Shown in pieces: positions 23,203 to 30,540 of a stretch of DNA of 43,454 bases (the first letter of the stretch is position 1; each line of letters starts with the position of its first letter). A program made the position numbers and the translations under genes. The stretch comes from a virus. The notes below the pieces were generated by a model, which was not told the origin of the DNA, did not search any database, and saw only the letters and a list, made by a program, of their open reading frames with translations. The DNA is taken from the IMG/VR virus record IMGVR_UViG_3300045020_000320, positions 1 through 43,454 of that record. One strand, given 5' to 3'.

Positions 23203-23739
23203 ATGAGGCACGAGATCGTTGTGTTCGACCCGGAGGGAGCGATCCCCGAGGGCAAGGTATTCCGCCAAGACGCCGAGCTCGCCGCGATGAAGCGGAACGC
23301 GGTGGTGACCATCCCGACCATTCAGCCGAGCGCGCGGCGGCTCCTTTCGTTCTCCAAGTCGCTCTTCGGCGACGGGCTCGAGGTGAGCGAGACCATCCCG
23401 AACTACGTGGGAAGCGCCGGGCTGCTCCTTCAGCCGCGCGTGCAAGCCGATCGCGTGAGCTGGGCGGCGATGCTCCGGCATGCGCCCGGAGTGGCCCGCG
23501 GTGGCGAGGTGCGGCTCGTCGGAGACCCGCGCTGCGCGCCGTTCGGGCAAGGGCCTGTTTCTGACGATCCGGGCAATCGGGCGAGCGTGGTGAGCGGTGT
23601 GCAGATGAGCTCGTCGCTCGCGGTCGTGACGGGCGTGGTGCCGTGTCAGGTACCCGCCGAAGGCTTCTACGCGTTCGCGCTACACGGGTGGGCCCGCGGG
23701 TGCCGGCTGGTATGGTTGGCCGTGTCGCAAGCGGAGTAG
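23203..23739 (+). CDS. Hypothetical protein, 178 aa
   Basis: Leaderless ATG 7 bases after CATCAT. Mostly beta with valine-rich strands (SSLAVVTGVVPCQVPAEG). No family recognised. Overlaps the lipoprotein gene that follows by 28 bases. Confidence 0.65.
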   Translation: MRHEIVVFDPEGAIPEGKVFRQDAELAAMKRNAVVTIPTIQPSARRLLSFSKSLFGDGLEVSETIPNYVGSAGLLLQPRVQADRVSWAAMLRHAPGVARGGEVRLVGDPRCAPFGQGPVSDDPGNRASVVSGVQMSSSLAVVTGVVPCQVPAEGFYAFALHGWARGCRLVWLAVSQAE

Positions 23740-24338
23740 CGCTCGGGCTCGCTCTCGTCGGCTGCGGTGGCTACTTCACCGACGCCGGCCGGAGCTCGGC
23801 GATCGGTGCCGTCCAAGGAGCGACCGACGACGCGTCGCGGAAGCTCATCGACCAGGCTGCCGTGCAGGCGGCCGCGGCTGCACGTGACGAAGCGCTGGGC
23901 CCGGCGACCGAAGCCGCGCTGCAGAAGCTCATCGCCGGCGCTGGCGAGTCCGTGCGCGTGCAGATCCTTTCGATCGTGACCGCGCAGCTCCAGAACCAGA
24001 TGCGCCGGCTCGTGCGAGTGGTCATCGACGAAGCGTTCGGACCGGTCACGCTCGCCGAGCTCGACGCTGCGCGCGAGCGGGTCGTGGGGGCGTCGCTGCA
24101 AGCCGACATGGACGCGATCGTCGGGGCGGAGATCCCGAAGGTCGTGGTCGCGTTTCAAACGTCGATGCTGACCGCGCTTGCGCCCTTGCAGCATGCGGCG
24201 GATGCCGAAGCGGCGAAGTGGCGACCCATCGCGATCGCGTTTGCCGTGGGGGCGGTCTTTCTGTTCGTGGCGCTGGTGTTCACGTGGCACGTGCTCCAGA
24301 CCCATCGGAAGCTCCTCGATCGGTTCCTCCCAAAGTGA
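23712..24338 (+). CDS. u-spanin-like lipoprotein with C-terminal membrane segment
   Basis: 208 aa from ATG 23712. Begins with a lipoprotein signal MVGRVASGVALGLALVGC (Cys18 after a LVG box), then a long alanine-rich helical ectodomain (about 25-180). It ends with a single transmembrane segment (IAIAFAVGAVFLFVALVFTW) and a short basic tail. Outer-membrane lipoprotein plus inner-membrane anchor in one chain is the u-spanin plan that fuses the two membranes in Gram-negative lysis. It is longer than classic u-spanins. Its stop (AAG TGA) lies in palindrome copy 10. Confidence 0.65.
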   Translation: MVGRVASGVALGLALVGCGGYFTDAGRSSAIGAVQGATDDASRKLIDQAAVQAAAAARDEALGPATEAALQKLIAGAGESVRVQILSIVTAQLQNQMRRLVRVVIDEAFGPVTLAELDAARERVVGASLQADMDAIVGAEIPKVVVAFQTSMLTALAPLQHAADAEAAKWRPIAIAFAVGAVFLFVALVFTWHVLQTHRKLLDRFLPK

Positions 24339-24364
24339 GGTCGACCTCACTTTCGCGGTAAGGC
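24332..24364 (+). promoter_or_regulatory. Operator-promoter: palindrome copy 10 plus TAAGGC box
   Basis: 22-bp palindrome (core 24336-24349), 6 bases after CACTT the hexamer TAAGGC (24359-24364), then 6 bases to ATG 24371. Drives the first tail-appendage gene and supplies the stop codon of the spanin gene. Confidence 0.7.
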
Positions 24365-24370
24365 TCACCC

Positions 24371-24886
24371 ATGCACTTCCAACGGGTGTTCTACCGGTAT
24401 GTGACGACCCCAGCGGGACCCGCGACCGTTGCGATGGGAGCCGACAGCGCGCCGACGACGGCGTACGGGACGCCCGGGACGGCGCCGGTACCTCAGCCTC
24501 CCGCCAAGAGCGCGGCGAACGTGGACAACGTGATCTCGTGCCGCAACTGGGGATCGGCGGCGCCGGCGCCCGTGAACCAGATCGCGGTGGCGATGTGCGG
24601 TCCTTCGGGAGCGACCGCTCCCACGGCGAACCTGTACGTGTGGGACGACAACACCCAGCACTGGTACCTGCTCACGGCGACGGCGGTGACGCTCACGGAC
24701 AACGAGGTGATCCTCATCCCGGTCGCGGCGCTCGCGGAGAATCTCGCGCAGGGCGGTCCGCAGTCGGCGAGCCAGACATCGAACAACGGGGCTGACTACA
24801 TGCTCGTGGTCGTTGCCCCGGGGAGCCCGACGGCGGGACAGTACTCGTTCGCGATGAGCGCCGTTCTTTCCGCCCCTGCGGCGTGA
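24371..24886 (+). CDS. Putative virion protein, 171 aa
   Basis: Leaderless ATG 6 bases after the TAAGGC box. Beta-rich, with alanine/proline/threonine-rich linkers and a NLYVWDDNTQHWYLLTATAV segment. Located as a single-gene cassette between two palindromes just before the major fibre gene. Function presumed structural. Confidence 0.65.
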   Translation: MHFQRVFYRYVTTPAGPATVAMGADSAPTTAYGTPGTAPVPQPPAKSAANVDNVISCRNWGSAAPAPVNQIAVAMCGPSGATAPTANLYVWDDNTQHWYLLTATAVTLTDNEVILIPVAALAENLAQGGPQSASQTSNNGADYMLVVVAPGSPTAGQYSFAMSAVLSAPAA

Positions 24887-24895
24887 CGGTTCCCC

Positions 24896-24928
24896 AAAGT
24901 GAGGTCGACCTCACTTCCAAGGTAGCTT
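24896..24928 (+). promoter_or_regulatory. Operator-promoter: palindrome copy 11 plus TAGCTT box
   Basis: Perfect 20-bp palindrome (24897-24916), 6 bases after CACTT the hexamer TAGCTT (24923-24928) in AAGGTAGCTT, then 7 bases to ATG 24936. Confidence 0.75.
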
Positions 24929-24935
24929 CCGGCTC

Positions 24936-27329
24936 ATGACCGTCGCCGCTTTGGTGAAGTTCCAGCAGGGAGCAAGCGTCGGCACGCCGGGCGTCGCGCT
25001 CATCGGTTCTGCGGGCACGAGCGTCCAAGTCTCCAACGGGGCGAGCAACGCGGGGGTCGTCACGTGGACGTTCACCGTCGTCTCCGTGCCGTTCAGCAGC
25101 TCGGTCCCGGTGGGGGTCGCGCAGACGGGCAGCACTCCGACGTGGTCGTTCACTCCGGACGTGTCGGGCTGCTTCATCATCCAGCTCACCGTATCGGACG
25201 GAGCGACCCCTCCGAGCACGGCGTCGGACGCGCGCGCGTTCGGCATCTACGAGACCCTGGGATCGCCGTACCTCATCCCGAGCTTCACGGGGGACAACAA
25301 CAGCCTGAACTTCGGAGGGCAAACGACGGGCTGGGACTTCTACATGGAGAAGTGGCTCAAGCTCGTCACCACGCTCGCGGCGGGCAGCGGCATCACCCAG
25401 CTGACGGGCGACGTTCTCGCGGGGCCAGGGACGGGCTCGCAGGTGGCCACGGTTGTGGCGCTCCAGGGCAACCCGGTCGCGAACACGAGCCCGACGAACA
25501 CGTACGTCCTCACTTGGAACGGCACGCACTGGGCGCCGGCGCCGGGCGGAGGAGGTGGTTCGTCGGTGACGGGCACGGGGCTCTGGTACTCCGCGTCGGG
25601 CGTCCTGAACGCGGCCGCGGTCACGCTCACGGGCGATCTCACGCCGAGCGTGCTGTCGGGCAGCAATCTCCCGGTGACGGTGAGCAGTCTGCAAGGGACC
25701 TCGTTGACGATCTCGTCTCCGTCGCTCGACCAGGTGCTCACGTGGAACGGGTCGGCGTGGGCGAACGTGGCGCTCCCCAACGCGACCGGGGGCGGCTCGG
25801 GGCTCATCCAGCTCAACACCGACCTCGGGGGCACCTACAACGCGCCCCAGGTGGTGGGCATCCTCGACCACTCGCTCCCCTCGTTCTCGGTGGGGTTCCT
25901 CTACTCGAACGGCACGACGTGGTCCTTCACGCAGAGCGGCGACACGACCATCTCCGCCGGAGCGGTGCATGTGACCGGGCTCCTATCGAACGCGCTCCCG
26001 TCGCTCTCGACGGGATACCTGGAGTGGACCGGGTCGGCCTGGGCGTTCGGATCGGGAGGCGGCTCGGGGGCGATCACCTCGCTCACGGGGGCGGTGACGG
26101 GCACGGGACCGGGGGCGACGGCGACGACAATCACGCCCGGCACGAGCGCGCAGGTGCTCATGAGCAACGCCACGCCGACGACGACGTGGACCACCATCTC
26201 GGGAGACATCAGCCTCGGTGCGACGGGCTCGGTTTCGGTGGTGGCGCTCCGGGGCAACGCCGTGTCGAACACGAACCCGACGAGCGCTCATCCGATCCTC
26301 ATCTGGAACGGGAGCACGTGGGCGCCGAGCGTCATCACCGGGGATCTCTCGATCGGGACCTACAGCGGGAGCGCGCAGCCGTACGAGGTGACGGGGCTCT
26401 TGAACAACGCGCTGCCCTCGTTGACGACGGGCTACCTCAACTGGACAGGGTCGGCGTGGGCGCTCACGGCGGTGACGAGCGGGATCAACCAGCTCACGGG
26501 AGACGTCACCGCAGGCCCGGGGACGGGTTCGCAGGCGGCGACGGTGGTGCAAGCGCAGGCTGGCGAGTACGTCTTCGGTTCGGGTGGCACCATGACCTGG
26601 GCGACGGGGGCGACGCCGCTCATCACACAGGCGTCGACGACGAGCGCTACTCCGGCGACATTTACGATCACGCCGCAGACGAGCACGGCTGGGGCAACGG
26701 CGAGCGGAAGCATTCTGAGCGTTTCACTCTCGGCTCCGGGAGCGAGTGGGAGCTTCGGGTACTTCGAGATCTCGCAAGGCGGCAGTGTGGTCGCTTACTT
26801 CACGGCGTTTCCGTTGAACACTTCGTATGGCGCGATGTACCTGACCGGCAACGCTCCCAATTCTCAGCCCAGCAGTCCGGCCGTTCTTGGCGATGCGACT
26901 TACACGTATTTCAATGGTCCTGTGTCAGGGCAAGGCATCATGTCGGCGGGGCTTGGAATTGTCTCCACGTGGAACCTGAACAGCATTCAGTTCTTCAGCA
27001 GCATCAATCTCGACTTGGGGGGTGGCGCCGGAGTGATGGGAATTGGTAACGCTTCGACAGTTCCGACTTCCACACCCTCGGGGGGCGGAGTCCTTTGGGC
27101 TGCCGGTGGAGCGTTGAAGTGGATCGGATCGTCGGGCACGACGACCACGATGGCGCCGGCCGACCTCGAAGGCTTCCTCGAAACCTCGGGCCATGGACAC
27201 TGTCCGGTGTGCGGCACCGACTTCGGCTGCGAGTGGAAGAACGAGAAGTACGGCTCGCTCACGATCTGCATGAGCTGCCTCGCCGACAAGATGGGCGAGA
27301 ACGACTGGATCGTGCGGAAGGTCGCTTGA
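24936..27329 (+). CDS. Tail fibre/spike with C-terminal zinc ribbon
   Basis: 797 aa. N-terminal about 140 residues resemble an Ig/PKD-type domain (VTWTFTVVSV...FIIQLTVSDG). Next come repeats of the type ITQLTGDV.AGPGTGSQ.ATVVALQGNPV followed by LTWNGT.WAP (about 145-560), typical of trimeric phage fibres. A C-terminal SGGGVLWAAGGALKWIGSSGT follows. The last 60 residues are an unusual four-cysteine ribbon (CPVCGTDF...CMSCLADK). It probably forms the host-recognition fibre. Leaderless start 7 bases after TAGCTT. Confidence 0.8.
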   Translation: MTVAALVKFQQGASVGTPGVALIGSAGTSVQVSNGASNAGVVTWTFTVVSVPFSSSVPVGVAQTGSTPTWSFTPDVSGCFIIQLTVSDGATPPSTASDARAFGIYETLGSPYLIPSFTGDNNSLNFGGQTTGWDFYMEKWLKLVTTLAAGSGITQLTGDVLAGPGTGSQVATVVALQGNPVANTSPTNTYVLTWNGTHWAPAPGGGGGSSVTGTGLWYSASGVLNAAAVTLTGDLTPSVLSGSNLPVTVSSLQGTSLTISSPSLDQVLTWNGSAWANVALPNATGGGSGLIQLNTDLGGTYNAPQVVGILDHSLPSFSVGFLYSNGTTWSFTQSGDTTISAGAVHVTGLLSNALPSLSTGYLEWTGSAWAFGSGGGSGAITSLTGAVTGTGPGATATTITPGTSAQVLMSNATPTTTWTTISGDISLGATGSVSVVALRGNAVSNTNPTSAHPILIWNGSTWAPSVITGDLSIGTYSGSAQPYEVTGLLNNALPSLTTGYLNWTGSAWALTAVTSGINQLTGDVTAGPGTGSQAATVVQAQAGEYVFGSGGTMTWATGATPLITQASTTSATPATFTITPQTSTAGATASGSILSVSLSAPGASGSFGYFEISQGGSVVAYFTAFPLNTSYGAMYLTGNAPNSQPSSPAVLGDATYTYFNGPVSGQGIMSAGLGIVSTWNLNSIQFFSSINLDLGGGAGVMGIGNASTVPTSTPSGGGVLWAAGGALKWIGSSGTTTTMAPADLEGFLETSGHGHCPVCGTDFGCEWKNEKYGSLTICMSCLADKMGENDWIVRKVA

Positions 27330-27800
27330 ATGAGCGGCCAGTCCGGCATCACGTTCGATCGGCAGGTCTTCCAGTTCTCGAACGTCGCGGCATCGGGCGG
27401 CACCGCCGTCGTCACCATTCCGACGAACGCGGCGCCGTACACCGACAAGGTCATCCGGCTGATGGCGCGCGTCTACACGACGTCGGCGGCGAGCAGCCAC
27501 CTCGTCAACGCGTTCGCGGGGATTGTGGAGTACGTCGTCGAGAACAAGAACAACACAACGACCGCGGCGCCCGCGCTCTCGACGTCGTCCAACCCGATCA
27601 ACTCGAACACGACCGGCTTCGCGCTGACGTCGCGCGTGGAGACGGGGGACACGCCGGTGTCGACGTCCACGGCGGTGTGGACTCTCGTGAGCAGTGAGGC
27701 GACGCTCACGGTCACCAACAACGCCGCGTCGGGCTCGGTCGCCGTCAACGTCACGGTCGTGGTCGACATCGAGTACGTCGGAAGCGTCTCGGTTCCGTAA
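27330..27800 (+). CDS. Putative tail appendage protein, 156 aa
   Basis: ATG 27330 immediately follows the fibre stop. Threonine/valine-rich all-beta sequence (TLTVTNNAASGSVAVNVTVV) like a decoration or fibre-associated domain. No motif beyond that. Confidence 0.65.
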   Translation: MSGQSGITFDRQVFQFSNVAASGGTAVVTIPTNAAPYTDKVIRLMARVYTTSAASSHLVNAFAGIVEYVVENKNNTTTAAPALSTSSNPINSNTTGFALTSRVETGDTPVSTSTAVWTLVSSEATLTVTNNAASGSVAVNVTVVVDIEYVGSVSVP

Positions 27801-27812
27801 GGACGAACTCCC

Positions 27813-28715
27813 ATGGCGAACCCTAATCCGGCTGGAAGATCGCAGGTTCTTCTGGCGCCGAGTTTCGGCGATTGGAGTGACGGCGCCTTCACCGTCTCGT
27901 CGACGCAGACGCTCACGCGCGACATGTTCTACACGACGCTCACCGTGAACGTCTCGCAGACGCTCCACACGGCCGGCTACCGCATCTACGCCGACGTCAT
28001 CATCAACAACGGCACGATCGATTGCAGTGGCGGGAATGCCTCGGGGGCGACGGGCGGAGGCGCTGCGTCGGGAGGGACGCTCTTTGGGGGGACGGCGGGA
28101 GCGAATGGGGTGACGGGGACCTCGGGGGGCCCTGTCGCGGGCGCCTCGAGCACCTCGCAACCTGCAGGGAGCTTCGGGGGAACGTCGCTCAGCGGCAACG
28201 GTCCTGGGGTAGGCGGCACCGGAGGCACCGGACCGAGCGCTGCGGGAGGCGTCGCCGGAATCGTGAACGGGCTGGGCGCGAATTACGGCCAGATCCGCGC
28301 TCAGCCCTTCGCGCTCATGGGCGCGGTCATCGGGGTGGGGAGCGGGACTCCAGCGGTGCTCGTCCTCAGTGGCGCTACGGGCGGTGGCTCGGGCGGCGCG
28401 GGCGTCGGCACGGGCAATACCTCGGGCGGGGGTGGAGGCGGCGGTGGAGCGATGGTCGTGTGCTGCCGCTCGCTCCAGGGCAGCGGCGTGTTCAAGGCGA
28501 CTGGCGGGAACGGTGCCGCGGGGGTCTCGGGCAACGCGGGAGGCGGCGCGGGAGGCGGAGGCGGCTGCATCATCCTTGTCGTGGGGGATTGGTCGCAGTG
28601 GACGGGCTCGACGAACGTGGCGGTGGGGAGCGGTGGCGCGGGCATCGGTTCGGGCACGGCCGGTGGTAGCGTAACCGCTCCGATCGTAGGACAAGTCATC
28701 CAGATTCAGGCGTGA
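27813..28715 (+). CDS. Glycine-rich tail tip/adhesin-like protein, 300 aa
   Basis: After about 70 ordinary residues the protein becomes extremely glycine-rich (GGTLFGGTAGANG, GGGSGGAGVGTG, GGGGGGGGAM) with intervening conserved hydrophobic pieces. This matches polyglycine-helix sandwich domains of phage fibre-tip adhesins. It probably sits at the distal end of the fibre and determines receptor range. The glycine-rich DNA (GGC/GGA/GGG) is prone to slippage, which would generate variants. Confidence 0.7.
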   Translation: MANPNPAGRSQVLLAPSFGDWSDGAFTVSSTQTLTRDMFYTTLTVNVSQTLHTAGYRIYADVIINNGTIDCSGGNASGATGGGAASGGTLFGGTAGANGVTGTSGGPVAGASSTSQPAGSFGGTSLSGNGPGVGGTGGTGPSAAGGVAGIVNGLGANYGQIRAQPFALMGAVIGVGSGTPAVLVLSGATGGGSGGAGVGTGNTSGGGGGGGGAMVVCCRSLQGSGVFKATGGNGAAGVSGNAGGGAGGGGGCIILVVGDWSQWTGSTNVAVGSGGAGIGSGTAGGSVTAPIVGQVIQIQA

Positions 28716-28726
28716 GGGAGGACATC

Positions 28727-29113
28727 GTGAGCAAGTTTTTCCAGGTTCCGCAGGACATCGAGGTGAGGCCGTGGAAGGCGATGGACGTGACCGTCACGGG
28801 GGAGAAGGTCTCGTTCCTGAAGTACGCGACCTTCTCGTGGCTCGACGATCCGCGCGCGTACACGGACGGGCAACAGGGGTCGATCGTGAAGATGAAGCGG
28901 TGGCAGAAGGTCATCGAGAAGTTCGAGGCGGCCAAGCCGGGCGACTTCCTCGAGCTCGAGGACCAGGACTGGACCACGCTCAAGAAGCTCGTGGAGGCGC
29001 CCGGGCGCTTCTTCCCCACGCCGGTGGTCATGGCGTGCATGGCGTTTTCGGACGCCGTGCTCAACGCGAAGGACGAGAAGCCCGCCCTCCTCGCGGAGTC
29101 GCAACCGAGCTGA
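28727..29113 (+). CDS. Hypothetical tail-region protein, 128 aa
   Basis: GTG 28727 after GAGGGAGGACATC. Mixed alpha/beta with basic residues (FLKYATFSWLDDPRAYTDG). May be a fibre chaperone or assembly protein from its position; not recognised. Stop overlaps the next ATG. Confidence 0.65.
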   Translation: MSKFFQVPQDIEVRPWKAMDVTVTGEKVSFLKYATFSWLDDPRAYTDGQQGSIVKMKRWQKVIEKFEAAKPGDFLELEDQDWTTLKKLVEAPGRFFPTPVVMACMAFSDAVLNAKDEKPALLAESQPS

Positions 29114-29331
29114 TGAACGGAGGCCGGCGCTTCACGGTCGGCCTCCTCATCGTCGCGCTCTCACTCGTCGTGGCGTGTGCCACGTGGTCGAAGACGGGAA
29201 GCGTGTATCGCTCGCGATGCATTCACGTAGGCATTCGCCCAGCATCAGACGGGATCGGCGACTACGCGATGACGCTGCAGGTATCGACGGAGTGGGGCCC
29301 GTGCTTGAATGACGCCGGAGCCAACCCGTGA
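29113..29331 (+). CDS. Small secreted or lipoprotein-like protein, 72 aa
   Basis: ATG 29113 overlaps the previous stop. Signal-like N-terminus MNGGRRFTVGLLIVALSLVVAC with a possible lipobox Cys. The remainder is a short ectodomain with two cysteines. Coupled by GTGA to the receiver-domain gene. Confidence 0.6.
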   Translation: MNGGRRFTVGLLIVALSLVVACATWSKTGSVYRSRCIHVGIRPASDGIGDYAMTLQVSTEWGPCLNDAGANP

Positions 29332-29783
29332 GAGTCCTTCTGGTCGAAGACGACGAGCCGACCCGCCGCGTCGAGATCCGGATCTTGGAGAACGCGGGGC
29401 ACGTGGTGTCGTGGGCGGCCACGGGGGACCGTGCGCTCGAGCAGCTGCGCTACTCGGCGATCGACTTCGACGTCGTCATCCTCGACCTCGGATTGCCCGG
29501 CAAGAGCGGCGAGGAGATCGCGGGCATCATGCGATGCGACCCGATCCTCAGCACGATCCCGATCGTGGTCGTGACGGGGAAGTCATCCGAGGAGCTCGCG
29601 GCGGGCACCGTGAACCCGCTTCAGGGGGTGACGGTCGTGCTCGGTAAGCCTGTCGACGGCGATCATCTTCTGGCTGTGCTCCGGCATCTGGAGACCACCG
29701 AAGGGAGCGCGGCCGTCACGACGCCCGAAGATGCGCATGCACCTGAAACCGAAGAGGAAGCAACACCCGAAAGCGAATCATGA
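29328..29783 (+). CDS. Stand-alone response-regulator receiver domain
   Basis: 151 aa. The CheY-like receiver has all key residues: acidic pair D8/D9 in LLVEDDE, phospho-acceptor D53 in VVILDLGLPGKSG, T83 in VVVTGKS and K107 in VLGKPVDGD. After about residue 125 there is only an acidic disordered tail, with no DNA-binding or enzymatic output domain. No histidine kinase is nearby. It lies between fibre genes and the portal, overlapping both neighbours (GTGA, ATGA). It may intercept host phosphosignalling or act as a phosphate sink. Acquired from a host in all likelihood. Confidence 0.88.
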   Translation: MRVLLVEDDEPTRRVEIRILENAGHVVSWAATGDRALEQLRYSAIDFDVVILDLGLPGKSGEEIAGIMRCDPILSTIPIVVVTGKSSEELAAGTVNPLQGVTVVLGKPVDGDHLLAVLRHLETTEGSAAVTTPEDAHAPETEEEATPESES

Positions 29784-30490
29784 GTGCCGTCGCGCTTGCG
29801 CACTTCGTACCTCGTAGGAGACTTTTCGCCGTGGCCGAACTTCCGCGACCGCCCAAGCCGCCCCCGCCGGCGCCCGAGACGATGCAAGGCATCGGCAACG
29901 GCATCCGCGAGATTCTCATCAAGGTCGACAAGCTCGGCACGGGGCACAAAGAGCTGACCGACGCGATCGGTCGTGTCGAGTACCAGCAGAACGAGCAGGG
30001 CTTCGACATCCGCGGGATCAAGCGCGACCAGACCGAGATGAAGCAAACACTCGAGGAGCACGGCGACCGGCTCGTCGACCTCGAGCGCAGGCCGACTCCC
30101 GTGTCGATGCCCATGGTCGTCGCCCAGGCGTCGATTCCCCCGATCGCGAGCCTGGGCCGCGCGTCCAAGAGCGGATCGTTTCCCGCCGACGTCGTCCACG
30201 AGGCGTGGGGCGAGGTGGAAAAGAGCGTCGCAGCGATGAACGGCCAGCTCGCCGACCTGACCGCGAAGATGGCCGTGCTCGAGGAGGAGAAGAAAGAGGC
30301 CGAGCGGCAGCGCGAGCTCGAGAAGGCGCGCGCGAAGGGCGCGGAGGAGGAGCGGGACCTCCAGGCGCAGAAAAACCTCGACGACATCAAGGCGTGGGAC
30401 CGCCGGCTTCGGTGGGCGAAGATCGCCGGCGGTGGCTTCTCGGCGATCATGGCGGCGATCGCGGCGCTCTCGCACTTCTTGCACTGGTGA
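29780..30490 (+). CDS. Coiled-coil protein with C-terminal membrane segment
   Basis: 236 aa from ATG 29780 (ATGA overlap), or about 219 aa from GTG 29831 after TAGGAG. Proline-rich start, coiled coil (about 30-90), then a second charged coiled coil (AVLEEEKKEAERQRELEKAR). A single C-terminal hydrophobic helix (IAGGGFSAIMAAIAALSHFL) follows. The layout resembles holin-like or membrane-tethered tail proteins; holin function is possible but unproven. Confidence 0.6.
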   Translation: MSAVALAHFVPRRRLFAVAELPRPPKPPPPAPETMQGIGNGIREILIKVDKLGTGHKELTDAIGRVEYQQNEQGFDIRGIKRDQTEMKQTLEEHGDRLVDLERRPTPVSMPMVVAQASIPPIASLGRASKSGSFPADVVHEAWGEVEKSVAAMNGQLADLTAKMAVLEEEKKEAERQRELEKARAKGAEEERDLQAQKNLDDIKAWDRRLRWAKIAGGGFSAIMAAIAALSHFLHW

Positions 30491-30500
30491 TTCGTCCGAG

Positions 30501-30530
30501 GTGAGGTCGACCTCACTTCGAAGGTAGGTT
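30501..30530 (+). promoter_or_regulatory. Operator-promoter: palindrome copy 12 plus TAGGTT box
   Basis: 16-bp perfect palindrome (30501-30516), 6 bases after CACTT the hexamer TAGGTT (30525-30530) in AAGGTAGGTT. The portal ATG is 10 bases farther and is preceded by GGGGAGC, so this transcript may have a very short leader. Confidence 0.7.
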
Positions 30531-30540
30531 GCCGGGGAGC

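Noticed and set aside
26925-28694. Minus-strand open frame (589 aa) opposite the glycine-rich fibre gene
   Set aside because: Shadow of Gly/Ala-rich codons; the + frame has tail-fibre features and ribosome-binding context.
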